64,000 bases of DNA from Nitrospira sp. (lineage in GTDB: Bacteria; Nitrospirota; Nitrospiria; Nitrospirales; Nitrospiraceae): contig CP092081.1 of the NCBI GenBank assembly GCA_022226935.1, forward strand, positions 3,968,770 through 4,032,769, in the 5' to 3' direction. Position numbers and translations under genes: made by a program. Below are positions 8,588-16,566 of this stretch, piece after piece (position 1 is the stretch's first letter; each line of letters opens with the position of its first letter). The notes under the pieces were generated by a model, which did not search any database, was not told the DNA's origin, and was given only the letters and a program-made list of their open reading frames with translations.

Positions 8588-9376
8588 TCAGCATATTGTG
8601 CGCACGAGCCCGCCTTCGGCGCGGATGCACGATCCGTTGATGACCGAGGCGCGCGGGCTGCAGACGAAGGCGACGATGTCTCCGATTTCCCTCGGGTCGA
8701 TGAGGCGGCCGATGAGTGAGGTCGGACGATTCTCCGCGATGAATCGGCGTTCGGCCTCTATCGGAGCCAGACCGGGAAAGATATTCCGGATGAACTTTTC
8801 GACGCCTTCGGTTCGCGTGGGACCGGGGAGCACGGAATTGACCGTCACCTCCGTCCCTTTCGTGAGTTCGGCCAACGAACGAGCGATGCTGAGTTGCATT
8901 GTTTTGGTGGCGCTGTAGTGGGCCATTTCCGGCGCGGGAGAAATCCCCGATTCGCTCGAAATGAATACGACGCGCCCGTGGCCTCGTTTCAACATTCCCT
9001 TGAGATACTGTCGAGCCAGACGCACGCCGCTCAGGATATTCACCTCGAATATCTTCTGCCAGGCGTCATCCGTTTCATCAAAAAATCCGATGGCTTCGTA
9101 GATGCCCAGATTGTTGACCAAGATATCGATCTCCGGCCAGGTCGAGAGGGTTGTGGCGCATCCTTCGGCGGTGCCGTTATCGGCCGCCAGGCCGCCCAGG
9201 TCACCATTGGGCAAGTCTCGGCGGAGTTCCGCCAATGCCGTATCGACGCCGGATTGCGTGCGACCGTTGATGATCACTCGCGCCCCCTCACCGGCCAGCG
9301 AACGGGCGATTTCCAGCCCGATGCCTCCGGTCGAAGCGGTCACGAGGGCGGTATGGCCGGTCAAGTTCAGGTTCAT
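8588..9376 (-). CDS. SDR-family NAD(P)-dependent oxidoreductase
   Basis: Classical short-chain dehydrogenase of 262 residues. The dinucleotide-binding motif is TASTGGIG near residue 13, the NNLG element near residue 88, the catalytic Ser in VFISSESG, and YSATK supplies the catalytic Tyr and Lys. The C-terminus contains the typical [27 protein letters not shown]. The substrate cannot be read from sequence. It faces the sigma/Nudix genes convergently and shares its strand with the VOC gene upstream of it. Confidence 0.93.
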   Translation of the reverse strand: MNLNLTGHTALVTASTGGIGLEIARSLAGEGARVIINGRTQSGVDTALAELRRDLPNGDLGGLAADNGTAEGCATTLSTWPEIDILVNNLGIYEAIGFFDETDDAWQKIFEVNILSGVRLARQYLKGMLKRGHGRVVFISSESGISPAPEMAHYSATKTMQLSIARSLAELTKGTEVTVNSVLPGPTRTEGVEKFIRNIFPGLAPIEAERRFIAENRPTSLIGRLIDPREIGDIVAFVCSPRASVINGSCIRAEGGLVRTIC

Positions 9377-9472
9377 GAAGCCAGGCTCCTCAGTGTGAAG
9401 GATTTGTTCCCAGTCCGAACATAGGCTCTGGGTTGGCAGACTCGTTCTGATCGCTACCGGCGGCCGCCCCTC

Positions 9473-9841
9473 TTATCGGGATTTCCGTCGATGGATAATG
9501 ATGGAGTTGCCGTCCGGATCGGAGACGATGGCCATGTGGCAGACGGGTGTTTCAAACGGTTCAAGCCGGAATGGGCACTTGCGTTCCTTGAGGTTTGCAA
9601 TGGCTGCATTGAAATCGTCTACTTCGAGACCGACCGACCCGCCGCCTGAAGAGGGCTTCCAATCCGGCGCGCTGTTCCCGATGCCGAGCGTGTTCGATCC
9701 CAGATCATATTCGACGAATCCCGTGTCTCCCTCGCCGAAAAACCGCGACTCCTTCAGTCCCAGCACGCCTTCATAAAACTGTCGCGCCCGCCGGAGGTCT
9801 GTGACGGGATAACAGGTAAATGCGATGTCGGTGATTTTCAT
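9473..9841 (-). CDS. VOC-family (glyoxalase/bleomycin-resistance fold) protein
   Basis: 122 residues starting MKITDIAFTCYPVTDL. GAAAGGA stands six bases before this ATG, so it is preferred over an upstream Met at 9862. The single VOC module has RARQFYEGVLGL in the first half and MAIVSDPDGNSIIIH at the end, where Asp/Glu/His usually form the metal or substrate site. The function within the glyoxalase, fosfomycin-resistance and dioxygenase superfamily cannot be assigned. It is one of six VOC genes between 9.4 and 18.7 kb and the only one on the minus strand. Confidence 0.88.
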   Translation of the reverse strand: MKITDIAFTCYPVTDLRRARQFYEGVLGLKESRFFGEGDTGFVEYDLGSNTLGIGNSAPDWKPSSGGGSVGLEVDDFNAAIANLKERKCPFRLEPFETPVCHMAIVSDPDGNSIIIHRRKSR

Positions 9842-10022
9842 GCCGGTCCTTTCGTGGAGCACTCGGTTGCACCTGTATGCTGGGCGTCAACGTTGTGTTG
9901 TTCACGCTAACAATCCTACTGCGCGCGGAATTTTACTCTCTTCCGGAAACATTTCAAATGCCACATTCCGTTTTACATTCAGAGGCGTTACGCGTTTTCG
10001 TCTCCTCGAGCGTCAACCGAGG

Positions 10023-10041
10023 GGCGTCCTTTCTGGACGCC
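10023..10041. other. Short perfect hairpin before tandem promoters
   Basis: GGCGTCC and GGACGCC form a perfect seven-base-pair stem around TTTCT. No T-tract follows on the plus strand, so it is not a standard terminator. It ends three bases before the first -35 element and could be an operator or incidental. Confidence 0.45.
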
Positions 10042-10043
10042 GT

Positions 10044-10072
10044 TGTCGATTTAAACCTCGCCTAACGACTAT
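10044..10072 (+). promoter_or_regulatory. Putative ECF42-type promoter P1 (TGTCGA-N16-CGACTAT)
   Basis: TGTCGA at 10044-10049, a 16-base spacer, then CGACTAT at 10066-10072. This fits the -35/-10 pattern described for ECF42 sigma factors. It is upstream of a second copy (P2) and the VOC/YciI gene pair at 10182 and 10629. Confidence 0.65.
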
Positions 10073-10116
10073 CGTATGTCAGGGAACGTGTTAGGAAAGA
10101 ATCGAGCTAGGGAGGA

Positions 10117-10145
10117 TGTCGATTTTCTCGGCCCACGACGACTAT
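10117..10145 (+). promoter_or_regulatory. Putative ECF42-type promoter P2 (TGTCGA-N16-CGACTAT)
   Basis: TGTCGA at 10117-10122, 16-base spacer, CGACTAT at 10139-10145 (preceded by an overlapping CGAC). It lies about 40 bases before the VOC gene start at 10182. Confidence 0.7.
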
Positions 10146-10181
10146 CTTCTATAGCGGGATGGCGATCATCAGGAGGAAATT

Positions 10182-10595
10182 ATGGCGATCAAGATGAAGA
10201 AGCGGGTGGTGAAGAAACCGAGGGCGGCGGCCAGTATCGTCTGGTTTGAAGTACCTGCCGACGATCTCGACCGGGCGAAGAAGTTTTATGGTTCGTTGTT
10301 CGGCTGGAACTTCGCGAAGATTCCGGCGGCGATCGACGACTATTGGCATATTGATACCGGCGGCAAAGATGCGACGCCTGACGGAGGACTGATGCCTCGC
10401 ATGCATCCGCAACAATCCATCACCAACTATGTCGGCGTTCCGTCGGTAGCTGTTGCGATGAAGAAGGTCGATAAGCTCGGCGGAACGGTTTGCACACCCA
10501 AGACGGCGGTGCCCGGCATGGGCTATTTCGCGATCTGTCAGGATACAGAGGGCAATACTTTTGCTCTGTGGGAGATGAACGAGCGCGCCAAGTGA
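10182..10595 (+). CDS. VOC-family protein
   Basis: 137 residues with a basic N-terminal leader (MAIKMKKRVVKKPR), then one VOC domain: IVWFEVPADDLDRAKKFYGSLFGW and, near the end, YFAICQDTEGNTFALWEM. This resembles the glyoxalase-fold proteins typically encoded beside DGPF genes. AGGAGG stands six bases before the ATG. It is probably co-transcribed with the YciI gene 33 bases downstream from the promoter pair P1/P2. Ligand or activity unknown. Confidence 0.9.
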   Translation: MAIKMKKRVVKKPRAAASIVWFEVPADDLDRAKKFYGSLFGWNFAKIPAAIDDYWHIDTGGKDATPDGGLMPRMHPQQSITNYVGVPSVAVAMKKVDKLGGTVCTPKTAVPGMGYFAICQDTEGNTFALWEMNERAK

Positions 10596-10628
10596 GTGTG
10601 CTGCAAAAAAATAGAGAAGGGAGTGGTC

Positions 10629-10985
10629 ATGAAATATCTCTGTCTGGTGTACGTCGAAGAAAAGACGTTGAATGCCTTGTCCCGTGACCAGCGGGTCGCA
10701 TTGTCGGATGAATCGATGGCCTACTGTGATGAACTGCAACAAAACGGGCAGCTTCTGGGAGCCTCGCCCCTCCACCCGGTAGAAGCTGCCACGACGGTGC
10801 GAGTACGCGCAGGGAAGGTCTCCACGACCGATGGGCCCTTTGCCGAGACAAAGGAACAGCTGGGCGGGTACCTGTTGATCGATGTTCGAGACCTTAACGA
10901 CGCCGTCCGGATCGCGTCGAAGTTTCCCGCGGCTCGGTATGGCAGTATCGAGGTGCGGCCGATCAAAGAGGGCGGTTGCGCCTGA
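10629..10985 (+). CDS. YciI/DGPF-domain protein
   Basis: 118 residues starting MKYLCLVYVEE after GAAGGGAG; an upstream frame extension at 10596 is not needed. It has the signature TDGPFAETKEQLGGYLLIDV (~60-80) that names the DGPF family and the ending YGSIEVRPI. Members have a dimeric ferredoxin-like fold related to YciI. Their function is not established, but they are the genomic hallmark partner of ECF42 sigma factors. Confidence 0.93.
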   Translation: MKYLCLVYVEEKTLNALSRDQRVALSDESMAYCDELQQNGQLLGASPLHPVEAATTVRVRAGKVSTTDGPFAETKEQLGGYLLIDVRDLNDAVRIASKFPAARYGSIEVRPIKEGGCA

Positions 10986-11098
10986 GTCGCGGCTGCTTTC
11001 GATCAGGGAACGGTGCGAATGAGTCGAGAAACGCGCCGAAGTGTGGGTGAGACGCCAGGCCAGGAACGGCATGCACGGACGACGATGAGGGGTGACGC

Positions 11099-11167
11099 AT
11101 GAGGAGTAAATTCCGGGTCCATAACATCACCATTTATCTCGACGGGTATGGCTGCGGTTTTGTCTGA
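11099..11167 (+). pseudogene. N-terminal stub of a dihydrofolate-reductase-family (RibD C-terminal-like) gene
   Basis: An ATG preceded by GAGGGG opens a 22-residue frame, MRSKFRVHNITIYLDGYGCG and two more residues before TGA. This closely resembles the N-terminus of dihydrofolate-reductase-family proteins (strand plus S/TLDGYGAGPN-type motif). These genes are frequent companions of DGPF/YciI and AHSA1 genes. No continuation is seen in any frame downstream, so this is read as a degraded remnant. A short independent peptide is less likely. Confidence 0.5.
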
Positions 11168-11252
11168 GAGATGGTCCGATGAGACTCGTCGGCGTGGAGC
11201 AGATATGACACCATGATCAGACAGATGGACGCGCTGATTTCAGTATAGCCGC

Positions 11253-11281
11253 CGTCGAATTCTCGATCATCGAACGACTAC
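11253..11281 (+). promoter_or_regulatory. Putative ECF42-type promoter P3 (CGTCGA-N16-CGACTAC)
   Basis: CGTCGA at 11253-11258 (one mismatch to TGTCGA), 16-base spacer, CGACTAC at 11275-11281. It is about 80 bases upstream of the SRPBCC gene. Confidence 0.55.
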
Positions 11282-11359
11282 TGAGTGAGGGGCGGACGGA
11301 ATATCCGTCCCCTGTCGGCAGAAGGCATCAACTCAGACCACTCGAAAGGAACCATAGCC

Positions 11360-11806
11360 ATGGGAACCAATACTATCCGGCTCCATCGCGTGTTTCGTTC
11401 AACGCCCGAGCGTATTTACCGGGCGTTTCTTGATGCGGACGCCATGACGAAATGGCTGCCACCCAACGGCTTTACGGGCAAGGTGCATCACATGGATGCC
11501 AAAGTCGGCGGTACGTTCAAGATGTCGTTCACCAATTTCACGACGGGCAAAAGCCACTCTTTCGGCGGCGAGTATCTTGAACTGGTGCCGCATGAACGGA
11601 TTCGTTATACGGACAATTTTGACGATCCGAACTTGCCTGGCGAGATCCGAGTGACGGTGAATCTGAAAAAAGTATCCTGCGGAACGGAAGCAACTATTTT
11701 GCAGGAAGGGGTGCCTGACATCATTCCGGCCGAGGCCTGTTATCTCGGCTGGCAAGAGTCCCTGATCCTTTTAGGGAAACTCGTAGAAGCAGAAATTCCC
11801 GACTAG
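11360..11806 (+). CDS. SRPBCC/AHSA1-domain protein
   Basis: 148 residues starting MGTNTIRLHRVFRSTPERIYRAF after GAAAGGA; the frame extends upstream to 11285 but without a site that fits. The START/AHSA1 fold is indicated by YRAFLDADAMTKWLPP, the strand GGTFKMSFTNFTTGKSHSFGGEYLEL and the final helix GWQESLILLGKLVE. Such proteins bind hydrophobic ligands and are common in ECF41/ECF42 gene neighbourhoods. Specific ligand unknown. Confidence 0.9.
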   Translation: MGTNTIRLHRVFRSTPERIYRAFLDADAMTKWLPPNGFTGKVHHMDAKVGGTFKMSFTNFTTGKSHSFGGEYLELVPHERIRYTDNFDDPNLPGEIRVTVNLKKVSCGTEATILQEGVPDIIPAEACYLGWQESLILLGKLVEAEIPD

Positions 11807-11947
11807 CCGCTTCGAAGAGCGATTGTTAATTGGAGGCGCACGCAAAAAATCGGAGCTGTTGGAACTTCCGTGAAGGCGTGACCGTTTGACAAGTCGTCAA
11901 TAATCGGACCGTCTCACTATGTGCTGCGTGAATCAAAGGAGAGGGAA

Positions 11948-12355
11948 ATGAGCAGCACGATATTCGCCAATCTCCCCGTGAAGGACCTGGACAAATCCAT
12001 GGCGTTCTTCAAGGCGATCGGTTTTTCATTCAATCCACAGTTCACGGATAACACTGCGGCCTGCATGGTCATGAGCGACGACATCTACGCCATGCTGTTG
12101 ATCCATGACAAGGTGAAGGAGTTTTCAAAGAAGCAGATCGCGGATGCTCACAAGACGACTGAGGTGCTGACCGCGCTCGCCGTCGAAAGCAAGGCGAAGG
12201 TGCAGGAATTGGGAGACAAGGCGTTGAAGGCAGGGGCCACGGAATCCTACCCGCCAAAGGACTATGGCTTCATGTCCGTGCGGAGCTTCGAGGATCCGGA
12301 CGGCCCTATTGGGGAAATATTCTGGATGGACCCGGCGCACGTACAGAAGGGGTAG
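11948..12355 (+). CDS. VOC-family protein
   Basis: 135 residues starting MSSTIFANLPVKDLDKSMAFF after AGGAGAGGG; the upstream ATG at 11921 is disfavoured. It has one VOC module with GFSFNPQFTDNTAACMVMSDD and a C-terminal MSVRSFEDPDGPIGEIFWMD, the pattern of the 'extradiol-like/glyoxalase' proteins often next to DGPF genes. The next YciI gene begins 24 bases later, so the pair is probably one operon. No clear ECF42 site was seen just upstream. Confidence 0.9.
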   Translation: MSSTIFANLPVKDLDKSMAFFKAIGFSFNPQFTDNTAACMVMSDDIYAMLLIHDKVKEFSKKQIADAHKTTEVLTALAVESKAKVQELGDKALKAGATESYPPKDYGFMSVRSFEDPDGPIGEIFWMDPAHVQKG

Positions 12356-12379
12356 CGGCAAGCGATCTTGAGGTGATCA

Positions 12380-12742
12380 ATGAAATTTATATTGCTGGTG
12401 CATCACGACGAAACGGCATTCGAGAAGATGAGTGAGGAGACCAAGCGAGGATTATTGGCGGAGTCGATCCGGCTCTGCCACCAATTGGAGGCGAAGGGAG
12501 AATATCTGCATGCCTCTCCGGTTCATCCGGCCGCAACGGCGACTCTCGTGCAGGTGCGGGATGGTCGTTCGCTGGTGACCGACGGTCCCTTCATCGAAAC
12601 GCGCGAGCAGATGGCGGGTTATTTTCTGATCGAGGCGAAGGACCGCGAGGAAGCGGTTGCGATCGCAGGACGGGTTCCGGGGGCGAGCATCGGAACCGTC
12701 GAAGTTCGGCCAGTGATCGAAGTCGCCGGCCTGCCGGAATGA
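12380..12742 (+). CDS. YciI/DGPF-domain protein
   Basis: 120 residues; the motif VTDGPFIETREQMAGYFLIEAKD lies around 68-90 and the end is IGTVEVRPVIE. It is closer to the broken copy at 16075 (same MK(F/Y)(I/L)LLV.H, AES..L.HQL, ASP.HP layout) than to those at 10629 and 18719. Part of the ECF42-associated array. Confidence 0.92.
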   Translation: MKFILLVHHDETAFEKMSEETKRGLLAESIRLCHQLEAKGEYLHASPVHPAATATLVQVRDGRSLVTDGPFIETREQMAGYFLIEAKDREEAVAIAGRVPGASIGTVEVRPVIEVAGLPE

Positions 12743-12915
12743 GTATTCCGTCCGTGTCGGTGGGAGTGTTCTTGTTCGATTGAGAGATGGAACCAAGCGG
12801 AATAGAACGGCGCGAGTCTTCTCACGAATGGCACGCCATGCGGCAGAGCAGCCGATGGTCTCTGCTTATGCGAGTTTCGGCTCACATCGTTGATTCTGTT
12901 GAGAACGTCACAGGC

Positions 12916-12945
12916 TGTCGATTTCCGCCCGGCGTATTCGACTAT
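12916..12945 (+). promoter_or_regulatory. Putative ECF42-type promoter P4 (TGTCGA-N17-CGACTAT)
   Basis: TGTCGA at 12916-12921, 17-base spacer, CGACTAT at 12939-12945, about 90 bases upstream of the DUF1428 gene. The rest of the ~290-base gap (12743-13034) shows no gene. Confidence 0.65.
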
Positions 12946-13034
12946 TGGTTGAAGGAGTCACCGTGTAGGTTGAGAAAAGTGACGATCGAGTGGGGCACGC
13001 GCTCCCTTGATCAAATAATGAAACGGAGGGTGCG

Positions 13035-13394
13035 ATGCGGTATGTCGACGGATATGTTCTGCCCGTTCCAAAGAAAAACCTCGATGCCTACCGCCGTATG
13101 GCGAAGAAGGCGGCCAAGATTTGGCGAGAGCATGGCGCGCTGGACTACAAAGAATGCGTCGGTGATGACCTCGATGTGAAATTCGGGATGCCGTTCACGC
13201 GTCCAATCAAGCTCAAGCCGGGCGAGACGGTGGTATTTGCGTACATTCTGTTCGCATCGCGCGCGCATCGTGACCGCGTCAACGCCAAGGTCATGAAAGA
13301 TCCGCGCCTCGCGGATTCGATGGATATGAAGTCGATGCCCTTCGATGTCAAGCGCATGGTCTACGGCGGGTTCAAGGTTCTCGTGGAGGCGTAA
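13035..13394 (+). CDS. DUF1428 family protein
   Basis: 119 residues with the DUF1428 pattern: MRYVDGYVLPVPKKNLDAYR at the start, WREHGALDYKECVGDDL in the middle, and ending MPFDVKRMVYGGFKVLVEA. The family has a ferredoxin-like dimeric alpha/beta-barrel fold related to YciI/ABM domains. The role is unknown. Promoter-like site P4 precedes it. A second copy with the same layout is at 17817. Confidence 0.93.
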   Translation: MRYVDGYVLPVPKKNLDAYRRMAKKAAKIWREHGALDYKECVGDDLDVKFGMPFTRPIKLKPGETVVFAYILFASRAHRDRVNAKVMKDPRLADSMDMKSMPFDVKRMVYGGFKVLVEA

Positions 13395-13425
13395 AACGCG
13401 GCCGCATGGGCAATGGGGGGAGGGC

Positions 13426-14076
13426 ATGGGACTGAGGACACTTCCGGCGCGCATCTATCATCTTGCTGAAGCGGCAAACTGGCCGTCCATTCGGCGCAGC
13501 GGGCTTCTGAGCACGACTGCCTTGCTGGACCAAGCCGGAGTCCGGGGCAAAGAGCGGGAACGGATCGAACGGTCTCAACGCCTCGAACATCTGGTGTTGC
13601 CGAACGGAGTGCAGGTGCGGGATCAGAAGCCCTTGCCGGCGCGCGCGTTGGCAGCCTGTCTTGTCGGTATGCAGCCGTCGGAATGGTATGGGCTGATCAA
13701 CGCTCAGGTATTTTTTTGGCTGGACATGGATCGATTGAATCGGCAGCGTCTCGCCTGCGGATCTAGGCCTCAGGTCGTGCTGGTCATCGATGCCGAGCGA
13801 TTGGTGGCTCGGTACGACGAGCGAATTGCCCTGTCGCGGATCAATTCGGGGAATGCGCGCCGTCGGCCGGCGAGGCGAGGACGATGCACCTTCGTGCCCT
13901 ATCGTGAGTGGGTGAATTCGGGCTGGTTGAGCGAAACGGAAGGTCTTGGGCGTTGTCCTCGAGCACGAAACCATCCACCCGCCGAGCTGACCGTCGCTGG
14001 GGATGCAACGGATATCATGAACTGCGTGATAGAAGTTCATCGCCTAAAGCCGGGTGAGCTGCTCCGTTCTCCATAG
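13426..14076 (+). CDS. DUF7002-like hypothetical protein
   Basis: 216 residues starting [20 protein letters not shown], after a G-rich stretch; the frame is open further upstream to 13345 but that overlaps DUF1428. The pattern [25 protein letters not shown] and [14 protein letters not shown] matches a conserved family annotated DUF7002, which resembles ADP-ribosyltransferase-like DarT/Tox-RES style folds only loosely. Function unknown. It follows DUF1428 by 31 bases and may share its transcript. Confidence 0.7.
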   Translation: MGLRTLPARIYHLAEAANWPSIRRSGLLSTTALLDQAGVRGKERERIERSQRLEHLVLPNGVQVRDQKPLPARALAACLVGMQPSEWYGLINAQVFFWLDMDRLNRQRLACGSRPQVVLVIDAERLVARYDERIALSRINSGNARRRPARRGRCTFVPYREWVNSGWLSETEGLGRCPRARNHPPAELTVAGDATDIMNCVIEVHRLKPGELLRSP

Positions 14077-14219
14077 GAGGTCGGACCGGTCACGATTCAA
14101 TCATTACCGACGGAATTCGCCGAGGGAATCGCCCGGCACAGCGGATAGGAGATCCGAAGGACCGGACGCCAGAGGGCGGGGGTGACCCACGCCTTCACAA
14201 GGAGAGGGAGGAGTACGTT

Positions 14220-15401
14220 ATGAACAAGGTACGGGTCTTGGTGGGCACACGCAAGGGCGCATTCATATTGACATCGGATGGCACCCGGAAGCAGTGGGAC
14301 GTGACCGGCCCGCATTTCGGCGGATGGGAACTATATCACCTCAAAGGCTCACTTGCTGATCCCAATCGCATCTATGCGTCGCAAACCAGCAGTTGGTTCG
14401 GGCAGGTCATTCAGCGTTCGGATGACGGCGGAAAGACCTGGAATCCGCCCGGCACGAAGCCTGAGGATCTCATGGGAGCAGACGGTATGCCGAACGGTGC
14501 GAGCAACATGTTCGTCTATGATCAATCGGTGGAGACGGGGAAGCCGCTCACTACGCATCAACACTACGACGGGACGCAACGTCCCTGGGAGTTCAAGCGG
14601 GTCTGGCACCTGGAACCCTCGTCGACGGATCCGGACACGGTGTATGCCGGGGTCGAGGATGCGGCGCTTTTTCGTTCGACGGATGGTGGACGGACCTGGC
14701 AGGAACTTGCCGGTCTGCGCGATGCCAAGGGCAAGCTGTGGCAGCCGGGCGCCGGCGGGATGTGTTTGCACACGATCGTGCAGGATCCGGCCAACCCGCA
14801 ACGAATGCATATTGCCATCAGCGCGGCAGGCGTGTTCCGGACCGACGACGGGGGCAAGACCTGGCGGCCGACCAATCGCGGACTGAAGTCGCAGTATGAA
14901 CTGCCCGATCCCGATGCGGAGGTCGGTCACTGCGTGCATTGCATCACCAGGCATCCCTCCCGCCCGAACGTGCTGTTCATGCAGAAGCATTGGGACGTGA
15001 TGCGCAGCGACGACGGCGGAGAGTCCTGGCAGGAAATCAGTGGGAACCTGCCTACGGACTTCGGTTTCCCGATTGCGGTGCATGCGCATGAACCGAATAC
15101 GGTCTACGTGGTGCCGATCAAGAGCGACTCCGAACATTATCCGCCGGAGGGAAAACTACGGGTCTACCGCAGCCGTAGCGGCGGCAACGAATGGGAGCCT
15201 CTGACGAAGGGGCTACCGCAAGAGAATTGTTACGTGAACATCTTGCGCGATGCGATGTCCGTTGACTCCCTCGACCCTTGCGGCCTGTACTTCGGGACGA
15301 CCGGCGGCCAGGTCTACGGGTCGGCCGACGGCGGCGATAGCTGGACGCCGATTGTGCGGGATTTGCCGGCGGTGTTGTCCGTCGAAGCCCAAACTCTGTA
15401 A
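14220..15401 (+). CDS. WD40/YVTN/BNR-like repeat (sialidase-fold) protein
   Basis: 393 residues forming a beta-propeller with repeated Asp-box motifs: [36 protein letters not shown] and GSADGGDSW spaced along residues ~65-385. There is no signal peptide, so it is probably cytoplasmic. The family resembles BNR/sialidase or photosystem assembly-like propellers but lacks identifiable sialidase catalytic residues, so the activity is unknown. AGGAGAGGGAGGAG precedes the ATG. The MoaD/ThiS-like gene after the repeat elements is a recurrent neighbour of such proteins in other genomes (recalled knowledge). Confidence 0.88.
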   Translation: MNKVRVLVGTRKGAFILTSDGTRKQWDVTGPHFGGWELYHLKGSLADPNRIYASQTSSWFGQVIQRSDDGGKTWNPPGTKPEDLMGADGMPNGASNMFVYDQSVETGKPLTTHQHYDGTQRPWEFKRVWHLEPSSTDPDTVYAGVEDAALFRSTDGGRTWQELAGLRDAKGKLWQPGAGGMCLHTIVQDPANPQRMHIAISAAGVFRTDDGGKTWRPTNRGLKSQYELPDPDAEVGHCVHCITRHPSRPNVLFMQKHWDVMRSDDGGESWQEISGNLPTDFGFPIAVHAHEPNTVYVVPIKSDSEHYPPEGKLRVYRSRSGGNEWEPLTKGLPQENCYVNILRDAMSVDSLDPCGLYFGTTGGQVYGSADGGDSWTPIVRDLPAVLSVEAQTL

Positions 15402-15402
15402 T

Positions 15403-15523
15403 GGCTGCTGAAAATGGCCGCCAGTTGCGTTCTCAGTTGCGACGCTCACTCCGACGTACCTGGACGGTACGCCTCATTCGCGTCGCGCCCTGCGGCCTTG
15501 TTGGACGACCATTTTGAGCAGCC
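15403..15523. repeat. Nested palindromic element, copy 1 (~121 bp)
   Basis: Terminal inverted repeats GGCTGCTGAAAATGG (15403-15417) and CCATTTTGAGCAGCC (15509-15523) match at 14 of 15 positions. Inside are GCGACGC/GCGTCGC (15439-15445 and 15480-15486) and a central CGTACC/GGTACG hairpin (15455-15471). It codes for nothing visible and looks like a MITE or REP-type dispersed element. Confidence 0.7.
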
Positions 15524-15530
15524 GTCACGA

Positions 15531-15649
15531 AGCGCTGAAAACGCCCTCCCGCGGCGTTCTCGCCTCGGACGCGTCCTCAACGTAGCCCAGGGCTACGCCT
15601 CCGGCGCCTCCGTCGGCTGCGGCCTTGCTGGAGGAGCGTTTTGAACGCT
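15531..15649. repeat. Nested palindromic element, copy 2 (~119 bp)
   Basis: Same plan as copy 1 but different sequence: ends AGCGCTGAAAACGC and GCGTTTTGAACGCT (12 of 14 pairing) and a central perfect CGTAGCCC/GGGCTACG hairpin (15581-15597). It lies seven bases after copy 1 in the same orientation. Confidence 0.65.
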
Positions 15650-15744
15650 CGTTGGGTCAGATGACGGTCGAGCAACCTGTTGGTTGTCGCATTGCATGTT
15701 GAACGTTTGACTGGGCGAGGTACGGCCATGTCTGGAGGTGCTTC

Positions 15745-16041
15745 ATGGTGCGCGTGATATTGCCTCAACATCTTCGGACGCTGGCGAAGGTCGATGGGGA
15801 AGTGTCGCTGGATGTGCACGGGCCGGTCACACAGCAGACTGTGCTCGATGTGTTAGAAGCGCGTTATCCCATGTTGCGGGGAACGATTCGAGACCATGTG
15901 ACCAAACGGCGTCGGCCGTTCATCCGTTTCTTTGCCTGCGAGCAGGATGTGTCACACGATCAGCCGGATGCTCCCTTGCCCGAATCGGTCGCGAGGGGAG
16001 AAGAGCCGTTGTTGATCGTGGGAGCCATGGCCGGCGGGTAG
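15745..16041 (+). CDS. MoaD/ThiS-like ubiquitin-fold protein
   Basis: 98 residues, beginning [20 protein letters not shown] and ending in the diagnostic Gly-Gly (VGAMAGG). GGAGGT precedes the ATG. Beta-grasp proteins with this tail are activated by E1-like enzymes to carry sulfur (MoaD, ThiS) or to be conjugated (SAMPs). No E1-like, MoaE or JAMM gene is in the window, so the pathway is unknown. It pairs with the BNR protein upstream. Confidence 0.85.
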   Translation: MVRVILPQHLRTLAKVDGEVSLDVHGPVTQQTVLDVLEARYPMLRGTIRDHVTKRRRPFIRFFACEQDVSHDQPDAPLPESVARGEEPLLIVGAMAGG

Positions 16042-16074
16042 CCCCGTTTATATTCGATCGGTGGAGGCACGTGC

Positions 16075-16439
16075 ATGAAATATCTGTTGCTGGTTCAGCA
16101 TAGCGAAGAGGCTTTCGCCAGGATGGCTGAAACCACAAGGCGGGAGATGTTGGCCGAATCCGTGCAGTTGACGCATCAACTCCATGCCACGGGGCAATAT
16201 GTGAGTGCCTCGCCCTTGCATCGACTTCCACGGCGGCGCGGGTTCAAGTCCGTGAGGAAAGGGCGATCGTGACCGATGGTCCCTTTGCGGAAACACGCGA
16301 ACAGACGGCCGGGTATTTTCTCGTCGAGACCCGTGATCTTCAGGACGCCGTGAGCATCGCGGCACGGATTCCCGGTGCCCGCATCGGCACGGTGGAAGTT
16401 CGGCTGGTTCGGGAGATCGAAGGTTTGCCGGAGGTCTAA
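16075..16439 (+). pseudogene. YciI/DGPF-domain gene broken by a frameshift
   Basis: The first ~50 codons (MKYLLLVQHSEEAFARMAE ... SASPLH) read as a normal DGPF protein, then the frame runs into a stop at 16272. The missing part continues in another frame from about 16221: STAARVQVREERAIVTDGPF, then ETREQTAGYFLVE and ending REIEGLPEV at a TAA (16437-16439). Restoring one C after TTGCAT near 16220 would rejoin the frames (LHP-TSTAARV). It is either a real inactivating deletion or a single-base sequencing error. Confidence 0.85.
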
Positions 16440-16482
16440 TCGCAGGGATCCGACGGGCCGCTGACTAGTCCCACCATCAATC

Positions 16483-16511
16483 TGTCGAATTTCTGATCGT
16501 TGATCGACTAA
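16483..16511 (+). promoter_or_regulatory. Putative ECF42-type promoter P5 (TGTCGA-N16-CGACTAA)
   Basis: TGTCGA at 16483-16488, 16-base spacer, CGACTAA at 16505-16511, about 60 bases before the VOC gene at 16567. Confidence 0.7.
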
Positions 16512-16566
16512 CGAGCAGAGGTGCGGAGGCAGACCGTTCTCCAAACAAAGAAAGGAATCATCGAAG

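Larger units (their letters stand above)
9863..10181. other. Intergenic regulatory stretch with hairpin and tandem ECF-type promoters
   Basis: No credible gene is seen between the minus-strand VOC gene and the plus-strand VOC gene. The stretch contains a seven-base-pair hairpin (10023-10041) and two sites of the form TGTCGA-N16-CGACTAT about 73 bases apart, both facing the gene at 10182. Confidence 0.6.
10986..11359. other. Intergenic stretch with gene remnant and promoter
   Basis: Between the YciI and SRPBCC genes no intact gene is seen. It holds the dihydrofolate-reductase-like stub (11099-11167) and an ECF42-type site (11253-11281). Confidence 0.5.
15402..15744. other. Intergenic region holding two palindromic repeat elements
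   Basis: No gene is seen. Nearly all of 15403-15649 is taken up by two adjacent, diverged copies of a nested palindromic element. The rest leads into the ribosome-binding site of the MoaD-like gene. Confidence 0.65.

Noticed and set aside
11885-11920. TTGACA with a CGTC 18 bases downstream before the VOC gene at 11948, as a seventh ECF site
   Set aside because: The -35 does not match TGTCGA and the spacing is off; an ordinary or no promoter is as likely.
12787-13179. 130-codon plus-strand ORF overlapping the start of DUF1428
   Set aside because: Its second half is an out-of-frame reading of the conserved DUF1428 gene, and the first half has no recognisable pattern.
13426-14076. DUF7002-like protein as a toxin (ADP-ribosyltransferase)
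   Set aside because: No catalytic pattern or antitoxin neighbour is visible; the similarity is too loose to name a function.
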